A stretch of DNA of 13,440 bases from Blastocatellia bacterium (GTDB taxonomy: Bacteria; Acidobacteriota; Blastocatellia; Pyrinomonadales; Pyrinomonadaceae). Positions 6,245 through 13,440 of this stretch are shown piece by piece. Both the position numbers and the translations under genes were made by a program. The notes below the pieces were generated by a model. The model worked only from the letters and a program-made list of their open reading frames with translations, ran no database searches and had not been told where the DNA came from. Positions within the stretch are counted from its first letter, which is position 1, and every line of letters starts with the position of its first letter. The stretch is taken from assembly GCA_003175865.1 (NCBI GenBank), contig PSRF01000384.1, positions 1-13,440 on the forward strand, written 5' to 3'.

Positions 6245-9022
6245 ATGCAGTTATCCCCCAACACGACGCTCTCGCATTATCGAATCATCTCCAAACTTGG
6301 TGCTGGGGGGATGGGTGAAGTCTACCTCGCTGAAGATACAGAACTAGATCGTAACGTCGCCCTAAAGATCCTTCCACGCGACGTCGCCGCCAATAGCGAT
6401 CGCATGGAACGTTTCGTTCGAGAAGCAAAAGCTGCGGCGGCTCTTAACCATCCCAATATCGCTCACATCTACGAAATCGGTGAAAGCAAGGGCTTGAAGT
6501 TCATGGCAATTGAGTTCATCGATGGCCTGACGTTGCGGGAAATGATGCATCGTGAACCCAACGAGCTCACCAAACTCTTACGCGTTCTTCAGCATGCTGC
6601 TGAAGGTCTGGCCAAAGCGCATTCAGCGGGCATCGTCCACCGTGATCTGAAACCTGACAACATCATGATTACCCGTGATGGTCATACGAAGATCCTCGAT
6701 TTCGGACTGGCCAAATTGTCGGAACCAGCAGGTGTGGGTTCGGGCTCGGAAGATGCAACGCGCAAAGTCCTGACGAATCCAGGGATGGTGATGGGAACCA
6801 TCGGCTACATGTCGCCAGAACAAGCCCAGGGAAAAGTTGATGACATCGACCATCGTTCAGACATTTTTGCGTTTGGTTGCATCTTGTTTGAAGCAGCGAC
6901 TGGCCAAAAGGCATTTGCTGGCGCCGACATCGTTGAGAAGCTAAACAAAATCATTCGTGAGCCAACGCCTTCAATTCGTGATCTAAACCCGGCAGTTCCA
7001 GCCGATTTGCAGCGAATAGTTCGTCGCTGTTTAGCTAAGGATCGTGATGAGCGTTATCAAAACATCAAGGACGTCGCAATCGAGCTGAAAGAGATTCGGC
7101 GCGAAATCAAGGAGGCCGCAACAGACTCCCAAAGCGCGTCGTCAACTCAGTCAACGGCAGTCAGTGCCACGGCAATCTCGACATACGGACCAAGTTCTCT
7201 TCGCGATACAACCTCGAGTTCTACAACTGGTACGTCGAGTGCTGAGTTTATATTCAGTGAGCTCAAAAAGCATCGAGCGTCCGCCGTTATTGCACTCGTA
7301 CTCGTCGTTGCAGTTGTAGCCGGTGGCCTATTTCTCCTCAAATACAAGCAATCCCGAGGATCGGGTGGTAACTTCCTGTCGCCTCAAATTACTCAGCTAA
7401 CTAACTTTGAGAGTACGATTCATGTCGCGATTTCTCCCGATGGAAAATACCTGGCCCACGTCGAGAGCGGCATCGGACAACAAACACTTTGGATCCGACA
7501 GATAGACGTCAGCAATGATGTTCAGGTAGTTGCGACAATGAAGGGTGGTTATTACGGCATTACGTTCTCCCCCGATGGCACTTCGTTGTATTACGTCTTT
7601 GATCCTTTCGGTACTCGCGCGCTGTATCGCGTGCCCGTGCTTGGCGGTACGCCGACGCAACTGCTTTCGAAAATTGATAGCCCGGTGACTTTTTCACCCG
7701 ATGGAAAGCAAATAGCGTTTGTGCGCGGAGATTACAGCAGCAACGGCGAGAGCTCGCTGGTTATTGCCAACGCAGACGGAACAGGCGAGAGCGCACTGGT
7801 TGTGAAGAAGGTGCCCGAGTCGTTCTCACCACTCTACTTCACTGGTCCATCGTGGTCTCCAGATGGAAGACTGATCGCCTGCGCACTCGAGAACTATGAG
7901 GGTGGAGAGCATGTCGATGTGATGGTCTTCAAAGTCAGCGACGGCACTGGCCAGAAGTTGAATCGGGAACGTCAGCCTTATATCGGTAGGGTTCAGTGGT
8001 TACCTGACCAGGCGGGCATCCTGATGATTGCCGGCGATCTAGGTCGACGACAGTTTCAGGTACGCTATGTCTCTTACCCTGGAGGGGAAAGCCGTCCTGT
8101 AACAGCTGATCTAAATGGTTATAGGGACCTGAGTCTGACTGCGGACGGAACCAAACTGCTTACGGTCCAGATGAGCGCACGCTTTACCCTTTGGTCCATG
8201 CCCGCAACCGACTATGTGAAGGCAACTCAAATTCCTTCGGTTAGAACCGCCAACTCATCGATTGTCTGGTCGCCGGACGGCAACATTTTGTTTACCGCTG
8301 CAACAACCGAACGACCAGACATCTGGAAGATAAATGCTGATGGCACAGGACGGACGCAATTGACCGCAAATGCGGGCAACAATTTCGACGTGGCTATTTC
8401 AGGTGACAGACGCTACCTGGTTTTTACTTCTAATCGCGCGGGGAATTACAACATTTGGCGCAGTGATTTGAACGGTGCAAATCCGATCCGGTTAACTAGC
8501 GGTCTTTCGGATGAGGTTCCCACGGTTTCACCAGATGGTAATTGGGTTGTCTATTCGTCAAATGATCCAGCAAAGCCCGGTATCTTCAAAGTCTCGATCG
8601 ATGGAGGTCAATCGATACAGGTCAACTCCAAAGGCTTCAACACTGCGCGAGTTTCACCAGATGGAAAACTCGTAGCATGCCTGTATGTAGCAAATTCATT
8701 TCAAAATGGTGTGAAGTTGGCGGTCATACCGCTTGAAGGCGGAGAACCAGTTAAGACCTTCGATCTCCAGAATTCAATTTCAACATCAGTGCTAGCTTCG
8801 ATTCACTGGTCCAGCGACGGTCGCTCCGTCTTGTATGTATCAACTCTAAACAATGTGTCGAACATTTGGAGTCAACCAATCGACGGCAGCAAACCAAAGG
8901 CGCTTACCGACTTTAAAGACAGTCTGATTGTCTCATTTGATATTTCAGCTGATGGCAAGCAAATGGTTCTTGCTCGAGGGGTGCTGATTCGAAACGCCGT
9001 GATGATGACCGACCGGCAGTAG
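6245..9022 (+). CDS. Membrane Ser/Thr protein kinase with C-terminal PD40/TolB-type beta-propeller
   Basis: This 925-residue protein has an N-terminal kinase very close in layout to the two upstream: GAGGMGEV (19-26), K41, E60, HRD 132-134, N139, DFG 152-154 and 'MSPEQAQG'. A Ser/Thr-rich linker (about 293-337) is a candidate autophosphorylation region. The TM helix is about 345-365. The C-terminal part has no TPRs. Instead, residues 380 to about 920 carry twelve PD40-type repeats ('SPDGKYLA' type), with the motif Pro or its equivalent near 398, 443, 485, 539, 587, 633, 677, 720, 763, 805, 857 and 902. The spacing is 42-54 residues, as expected for propeller blades. Units 5 (LPDQ) and 8 (SGDR) are degenerate. 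Kinase–PD40 fusions are a known family in Acidobacteriota. The propeller is predicted extracytoplasmic and ligand- or protein-binding; its ligand is unknown. The start is supported by the paralogous N-terminus and a weak AAGAG ribosome binding site. Confidence 0.95.
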   Translation: MQLSPNTTLSHYRIISKLGAGGMGEVYLAEDTELDRNVALKILPRDVAANSDRMERFVREAKAAAALNHPNIAHIYEIGESKGLKFMAIEFIDGLTLREMMHREPNELTKLLRVLQHAAEGLAKAHSAGIVHRDLKPDNIMITRDGHTKILDFGLAKLSEPAGVGSGSEDATRKVLTNPGMVMGTIGYMSPEQAQGKVDDIDHRSDIFAFGCILFEAATGQKAFAGADIVEKLNKIIREPTPSIRDLNPAVPADLQRIVRRCLAKDRDERYQNIKDVAIELKEIRREIKEAATDSQSASSTQSTAVSATAISTYGPSSLRDTTSSSTTGTSSAEFIFSELKKHRASAVIALVLVVAVVAGGLFLLKYKQSRGSGGNFLSPQITQLTNFESTIHVAISPDGKYLAHVESGIGQQTLWIRQIDVSNDVQVVATMKGGYYGITFSPDGTSLYYVFDPFGTRALYRVPVLGGTPTQLLSKIDSPVTFSPDGKQIAFVRGDYSSNGESSLVIANADGTGESALVVKKVPESFSPLYFTGPSWSPDGRLIACALENYEGGEHVDVMVFKVSDGTGQKLNRERQPYIGRVQWLPDQAGILMIAGDLGRRQFQVRYVSYPGGESRPVTADLNGYRDLSLTADGTKLLTVQMSARFTLWSMPATDYVKATQIPSVRTANSSIVWSPDGNILFTAATTERPDIWKINADGTGRTQLTANAGNNFDVAISGDRRYLVFTSNRAGNYNIWRSDLNGANPIRLTSGLSDEVPTVSPDGNWVVYSSNDPAKPGIFKVSIDGGQSIQVNSKGFNTARVSPDGKLVACLYVANSFQNGVKLAVIPLEGGEPVKTFDLQNSISTSVLASIHWSSDGRSVLYVSTLNNVSNIWSQPIDGSKPKALTDFKDSLIVSFDISADGKQMVLARGVLIRNAVMMTDRQ

Positions 9023-9047
9023 CGACATTTACAGTTCCAAATCTCAT

Positions 9048-10802
9048 ATGAAACGCTGCCCGCAATGTAATCGCGTTGAAGTTGATGAAGCATTGAAGTT
9101 TTGTCGTGTTGACGGCGCGACACTCATAGCGGATTCATCATTAGTCGGCAGCGAAGCTGGAACAGCACGATTGGGATCGACGGGTGACGCTAGCGAGGTT
9201 CATACAAGCATTCTTCAACACGACACTCAGACCAACGTCAACCGCGCGACTGGTCCAACAACAGTTCTACCTCCACAACAGTCGGCCAACACATTCCGCC
9301 TTGGTTCGACAACCATACTGCGAAAAGGTCCCATCGCAGCCGCAATCGCAATTCTCTTGGTTGTTGTAGCTGCTTGCGTTTACTTCATCGGCGGAAGATT
9401 TGTTGCCTCAAGAAAAGATAAAGGAATCGAGTCGGTCGCTGTCCTGCCATTTGAAAACAAAAGCGGTAATGCCGAGTCGGAATATCTGTCCGATGGTTTG
9501 GCAGAATCACTAATCTACCGTCTTTCTCAGTTGTCTAATCTCAAGGTCAGCCCGCGCAGTTCGGCATTTCGTTACAAAGGACAAACGATCGACGCGGAAA
9601 AAATCGGGAACGAGCTGGGTGTTGATGCAGTAATGTCAGGACGACTGGTCCAACGCGGCGAGGATCTGCTGATTAGCGTTGATCTGATTGACGTCAGGAA
9701 TAAGAAGACGATCTGGGGAGAACAGTTTCAGCGAAAGATGTCAGACTTGCTGACAACACAAAGCGAAATCGCTGCGGCGATCGCAGACAAGCTTCAGTTA
9801 CGACTTTCGGGCAACGACTCGAAGGGAATGACCAAGCAATATACGACGAACAACGAGGCTTACCAGCTTTATCTCCAGGGCCGTTATTTCTGGAACAAGC
9901 GCTCATCCGAGAACCTGAAGAAGGCTACGGACCTTCTGAAGGCAGCGACCGAAAAAGATCCAAACTTTGCACTCGCGTACGCAGGACTCGCCGATTGTTA
10001 CGTGGTCAATTACTACTACGTCGGCTCGAGCCCTCGCGAAATAATGCCGCTGTCAAAGATCTACGCAGCGAAGGCCATCGAACTCGACCCGACGCTGGCT
10101 GAGCCACATGCAACTTTGGGCTTCGCTGCATGGCTGCTCGACTGGGACAAAGCAGCGGAAAAAGAGTTTCTGCGGGCCATTCAGCTCAACCCGAACTATC
10201 CCACCGCGCACCACTGGTATTCGCGCTACCTGCGCGGTGTTGGACGCTTCGATGAAGCGTTTAGTGAGATTCAACGAGCCGAAGCACTCGATCCCCTCTC
10301 ACTGGTGATCATCAACAACGTAGCAGAGAATTACATCCAACGAGGCGATCTGAATTCGGCAACCCGCGAATGCCAACGAATGATCGATCTCGATCCTAAC
10401 TTTTGGGCCGCACACCAAACACTTGGCATCGTGCTGGTCAAGCAGGGTCGTTACGATGAAGCCCTCGCCGAAGCGCAAAAGAGCATTCAACTCGCCAACC
10501 GATCAAACGCTTCTCTGGCATTGTTGGGACACGTCTATGCCAAACTGGGAAAGCAAAATGAGGCTGATGCGGTAATCAAAGAATTGGAAACGAGATATAC
10601 AGAGAAGTCAGCTGATGGACGTGACCTGGCGGTGGTCTGCTCGGGTCTGAATGATAAAGACAAAGCCTTTGCGTGGCTGGAGAAAGCTTTTGCAGATCAC
10701 AGTGTCTTTCTTGCGTTCTTAAGGCTTGAGCCACTGATGGACTCGTTGAACAGTGATCCGCGCTGGAATGACTTGGAACGTCGCGTGGGCGTGAGTGAAT
10801 AG
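9048..10802 (+). CDS. Zinc-ribbon/TM/TolB-like/TPR protein lacking a kinase domain
   Basis: This 584-residue protein has the C-terminal half of the kinases above but no kinase. The N-terminus is a short ribbon, 'CPQC' (C4, C7) and 'FCRVDG' (C19, then D22 where a fourth Cys is usual), probably zinc-binding. A polar low-complexity linker (about 28-90) follows, then a TM helix at about 95-114. The TolB-like domain starts at I127 ('SVAVLPFENKSGN', 'EYLSDGLAESLI'). 'AYQLYLQGRY' (271-280) introduces the TPRs, and the C-terminus has 'NDKDKAFAWL' and 'EPLMDSLNSDPRW'. It lies 25 bp after the propeller kinase on the same strand, so co-transcription is likely. The ATG has no recognisable Shine-Dalgarno site, but the ribbon begins at residue 2, which fixes the start. 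The ribbon is inferred cytoplasmic by analogy with the kinases. It may act as a non-catalytic partner, adaptor or competitor of the neighbouring kinases (inference). Confidence 0.93.
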   Translation: MKRCPQCNRVEVDEALKFCRVDGATLIADSSLVGSEAGTARLGSTGDASEVHTSILQHDTQTNVNRATGPTTVLPPQQSANTFRLGSTTILRKGPIAAAIAILLVVVAACVYFIGGRFVASRKDKGIESVAVLPFENKSGNAESEYLSDGLAESLIYRLSQLSNLKVSPRSSAFRYKGQTIDAEKIGNELGVDAVMSGRLVQRGEDLLISVDLIDVRNKKTIWGEQFQRKMSDLLTTQSEIAAAIADKLQLRLSGNDSKGMTKQYTTNNEAYQLYLQGRYFWNKRSSENLKKATDLLKAATEKDPNFALAYAGLADCYVVNYYYVGSSPREIMPLSKIYAAKAIELDPTLAEPHATLGFAAWLLDWDKAAEKEFLRAIQLNPNYPTAHHWYSRYLRGVGRFDEAFSEIQRAEALDPLSLVIINNVAENYIQRGDLNSATRECQRMIDLDPNFWAAHQTLGIVLVKQGRYDEALAEAQKSIQLANRSNASLALLGHVYAKLGKQNEADAVIKELETRYTEKSADGRDLAVVCSGLNDKDKAFAWLEKAFADHSVFLAFLRLEPLMDSLNSDPRWNDLERRVGVSE

Positions 10803-10827
10803 TTTCGATCCTAATTTTTCAGTTCTT

Positions 10828-10923
10828 CTCTGCGTAATCTCTGCGTCCTCTGCGCCTCGGCGGTTGAAGTTGGATCTGAATGCACGACCGCAGAGGCGCT
10901 GAGGTTGCCGAGGTAATGCAGAG
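10828..10923. repeat. 96-bp imperfect inverted repeat built on CTCTGCG units
   Basis: Left arm 10828-10865 and right arm 10886-10923 (38 bases each) are reverse complements at 29 of 38 positions by hand count, separated by a 20-base spacer. The left arm contains CTCTGCG at 10828, 10839 and 10848 and CTCGGCG at 10856. The right arm contains CGCAGAG (10889-10895) and TGCAGAG (10917-10923). The element fills most of the gap between the kinase-less gene and the next kinase. It could form a long hairpin in RNA, but no T-run follows it, so a classical terminator is unlikely. It looks like a dispersed REP/MITE-like intergenic repeat. From memory, CTCTGCG-rich intergenic strings occur in other genomes; I could not verify this. 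Confidence 0.7.
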
Positions 10924-10961
10924 GATACCGCAGCTAATTTGACTCGTTTATTGAACCTATC

Positions 10962-13440
10962 GTGATCGGAAAAAAATTATCCAATCGTTATGAAATTACC
11001 GGCGAGTTGGGCCGCGGTGGTATGGGCGTAGTCTATCGTGCACGCGACCCACTACTCGATCGGGAGGTTGCGATCAAACTCATACCTCCCACCATGCTCA
11101 ATCCTGAGACTGAACAGCGTTTTCAGCACGAAGCGAAACTGGTGGCACAGATGGACCATCCAGCCATCGTGTCGATCTACGATTTCGGGTTCGATGAAGG
11201 CTCGCTGTTCTTCGTAATGCCCATCGTCAAAGGAAGGACGGTCACTGCCCTGCTCCGTGAAGACACGCTTTCGCTTGGTGACGTCCTCGACATTGGCATT
11301 AAGGTCGCGGAAGCGCTCGATTACAGTCACGTGCCACGCGGTGATGGAGCAACGCGAGGGGTGGTCCACCGCGACATTAAACCCGACAACATCATGGTCC
11401 TGCGCGATGAAGATGGACTTCGCATACGCGTCATGGACTTTGGCGTTGCGCGTATAGCGACTGAAGAGCGAATTACAAAGACGGGCACCATTGTCGGTAC
11501 GCCAGCCTACTTAAGTCCGGAACAGGTCGCCGCGAAGGAAATTGATAGTCGCTCAGATATCTATTCGCTCGGCGTTGTCCTTTACGAGTGTGTAGTTGGT
11601 CAACCACCTTTCACTGGTGACGTGCAATCGATTCTCTATCGCATTGTTAATGAGTTTCCGCAGTCGCCTCGCGCTGTAGGTGCCTCAATCGATGAAGAGC
11701 TTGAGCACCTCATAATGGATTGTCTAGCGAAAGATCCAGCCAAACGTCCGCAGCGAGCTGGCGAAGTTGCAGCGACCCTAAAGCGGTATAAGGAGCGGCT
11801 AAAGGATAGTGATCGGGCATTGACTCTCGTTCTCACGCGCACGATCAAAATGGCGCGACCGGCGCTGCCCACTTTCGTCGGTCGAGAAAAAGAGCTGGCA
11901 GAGTTGCAGAAGAAGCTTAACGTTGCGGTTGCGGGAGATTGCCAGTTCGTCGTCGTAGCCGGAGAGCCAGGCATCGGAAAGACACGCGTTCTCGATGAGA
12001 TCGAGAACCTTGCTAAAGTGCGCAAGATTCGTGTGTTGCACGGTCGATTCGTCGAACAGGATCGTTCCTATCCTTACCAGGGTTTTTGTGAAGCGATTCA
12101 GGAGTACTTCCGCTTCAAGGATACTGGTGTCTCACAGTCGGCGCCGACTACTGATCTGTCCGATCTCTCAGGCGGTCTCGTATCACTCTTCCCAATGCTA
12201 ACTGAGATCGATGAGATTCGGGCTGCAACCACAACTGGAGGAACCGGGGCTGGATCTACTCAGGAGACTCACACACTCGAAAACCGTACCGCGATATTTG
12301 AACTACTGGCGCGAACTTTAACGCGCATCGGCAGCGGACAGCCATTGGTGCTTTTGCTTGAGCACCTCCACGGAGGAGAAGTTTCGATTGAAGCGCTTCC
12401 CTACATCGTTCGGCGACTTGGCCCAACTCCGACGCTAATAATCGGAACTTACAGGTCGACAGAGGTCGACAGGCATCATCCGCTTACGCAGATGCTCGAT
12501 AGTTTTCGTGGCGATCGACACTTTTCACAAATTACGCTGGGGCCTTTTACACCTTCTGAACATCGACTCTATCTGGAAACCCTTGTTGGTGGGCCAGACA
12601 TTACTAACTCGCTTATCGAGAAACTCTACGACGGCACTGAGGGCAATCCGTTTTTCACCAAGGAGATGGTCAGGTCGCTACTTGATTCGGGCGGAATTGC
12701 GAAAGATGAGACTGGTGCGTGGAACTTAACCGGCGAAACCGGTTTGGCAACAGATAATCTGCCCGCAACTATTCAACAAGTAGTCGAAAGAAGAATTGAA
12801 CGTCTTCCAAAAGACCTCCGTGAAGTACTCACCGTTGCTTCAGTGATCGGCAGGATCTTCGAGGCCCGTGATCTCGAGATGCTTACCGACGACGATGCTG
12901 ACGTCGAAGACGCCATTGATCGACTAATTCTAGATGGCCTGATCGAAGAAGAGCGAGAGTCTCGAGGAGATCGTTTGACATTTTCGAGCGGTGTCGTTCG
13001 CGACGTACTGTATGCGGAACTCTCTCGTCGTAGACGTCGATCGCTGCATCGCAAATATGCGGAGTACATCGAGAAGCGTCATGAAGGAAAACTCGAACGT
13101 TTCTATCCACAACTTGTTTATCACTATTCTCAGGCAGACATCGGAGAAAAGACCGTCGAGTATGCACTACTGCAAGCGCGAGCGTCCCTCGATGCTTTCA
13201 GTCCTGACGAAGCGACCCGCGCGATAAAAACTGCACTTGAGTTTTTGGACCAGGAGTGGGAAGGCGAGAGTTGGCGAGAAGGTGAAGCTCGTTTGATGTT
13301 GGCCCAGGCACATCGCATGAGCGGCGACATCGACGGCGCACTTCGTGAAGTCGAGACCGCCAACAACATCCTAAAACTTGAAAAACATCCGCGACTGTCA
13401 GTATCAGCTCTATTACTCGCGGCTGAGACGGCATGGCAGG
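10962..13440 (+). CDS. Ser/Thr protein kinase fused to AAA_16/STAND ATPase and helical repeats (3' truncated by window edge)
   Basis: This frame stays open for 826 codons to the window end. The GTG at 10962 is chosen because the in-frame stop at 10935 precedes it, no in-frame ATG/GTG/TTG lies between, and the kinase begins directly ('LSNRYEITGELGRGGMG'). No good Shine-Dalgarno site is visible. Kinase (10-275): Gly loop 17-24, K39, E57, HRD 136-138, N143, DFG 159-161, SPE 185-187 and D199. About seven extra residues (PRGDGAT, 125-131) sit just before the catalytic loop. An AAA_16 ATPase follows ('FVGREKELAEL', 305-315), with Walker A GEPGIGKT at 334-341. The Walker B-like strand 'LVLLLEHLHGGE' (462-473) is atypical. 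'LPATIQQVVERRIERLP' (600-616) matches the winged-helix-like region usual after this ATPase, and TPR-like helices begin near 725. No TM segment was seen, so it is probably cytoplasmic. The layout resembles PknK-type kinases. Its sequence style differs from the five upstream genes. Confidence 0.93.
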   Translation, partial: MIGKKLSNRYEITGELGRGGMGVVYRARDPLLDREVAIKLIPPTMLNPETEQRFQHEAKLVAQMDHPAIVSIYDFGFDEGSLFFVMPIVKGRTVTALLREDTLSLGDVLDIGIKVAEALDYSHVPRGDGATRGVVHRDIKPDNIMVLRDEDGLRIRVMDFGVARIATEERITKTGTIVGTPAYLSPEQVAAKEIDSRSDIYSLGVVLYECVVGQPPFTGDVQSILYRIVNEFPQSPRAVGASIDEELEHLIMDCLAKDPAKRPQRAGEVAATLKRYKERLKDSDRALTLVLTRTIKMARPALPTFVGREKELAELQKKLNVAVAGDCQFVVVAGEPGIGKTRVLDEIENLAKVRKIRVLHGRFVEQDRSYPYQGFCEAIQEYFRFKDTGVSQSAPTTDLSDLSGGLVSLFPMLTEIDEIRAATTTGGTGAGSTQETHTLENRTAIFELLARTLTRIGSGQPLVLLLEHLHGGEVSIEALPYIVRRLGPTPTLIIGTYRSTEVDRHHPLTQMLDSFRGDRHFSQITLGPFTPSEHRLYLETLVGGPDITNSLIEKLYDGTEGNPFFTKEMVRSLLDSGGIAKDETGAWNLTGETGLATDNLPATIQQVVERRIERLPKDLREVLTVASVIGRIFEARDLEMLTDDDADVEDAIDRLILDGLIEEERESRGDRLTFSSGVVRDVLYAELSRRRRRSLHRKYAEYIEKRHEGKLERFYPQLVYHYSQADIGEKTVEYALLQARASLDAFSPDEATRAIKTALEFLDQEWEGESWREGEARLMLAQAHRMSGDIDGALREVETANNILKLEKHPRLSVSALLLAAETAWQ

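Noticed and set aside
7382..9010. Propeller gene as the TolB protein of the Tol-Pal system
   Set aside because: It is fused behind a kinase and TM helix, has twelve PD40 units, and no tol or pal genes are nearby; only the repeat type is shared.
10803..10827. T-rich stretch CTAATTTTTC after the kinase-less gene as a terminator
   Set aside because: The T-run precedes rather than follows the inverted repeat, and no hairpin lies immediately upstream of it.
11636..12025. 129-codon minus-strand open frame
   Set aside because: It lies antisense within the kinase–ATPase gene, shows no recognisable motif, and looks like a shadow of that gene's codon bias.

Overview
All six genes in this window lie on the + strand and are tightly packed. 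They belong to one expanded family of bacterial Hanks-type Ser/Thr protein kinases and kinase-related membrane proteins. G+C is about half by eye. Large kinase–TPR and kinase–PD40 propeller paralogues with the N-terminal signature 'S(P)NTTLSHYRI', plus an N-terminal 'CPQC…FCRVDG' zinc-ribbon protein, are what I would expect in Acidobacteriota, probably Blastocatellia. That assignment is inference from gene-family style; there is no rRNA or other phylogenetic marker here.

Layout: (1) 1-1161, the 3' end of a protein with a TolB-like (COG5616-type) domain followed by TPRs, truncated by the left edge. (2) 1225-3639, kinase–TM–TolB-like–TPR. (3) 3640-6159, a second protein of the same architecture, starting on the base after the previous stop codon. 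(4) 6245-9022, a kinase–TM protein whose C-terminal part is a 12-repeat PD40 beta-propeller instead of TolB/TPR. (5) 9048-10802, a kinase-less member: zinc ribbon–TM–TolB-like–TPR. (6) An intergenic region of about 160 bp holding a 96-bp imperfect inverted repeat built on CTCTGCG units. (7) 10962 to the right edge, a different, apparently soluble kinase fused to an AAA_16/STAND ATPase and helical repeats (PknK-like layout), starting at GTG and running off the window.

Genes 1-5 look like a tandem array made by duplication and domain exchange. One kinase module is joined to two alternative C-terminal modules, and one TolB/TPR module is joined to two alternative N-termini. By membrane topology the kinase or ribbon should be cytoplasmic and the TolB/TPR or propeller part extracytoplasmic. 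A plausible reading is a set of membrane kinases sensing related signals, plus a non-catalytic partner. No ligand or substrate can be read from the sequence. I found no RNA gene, CRISPR array, transposase or convincing terminator.
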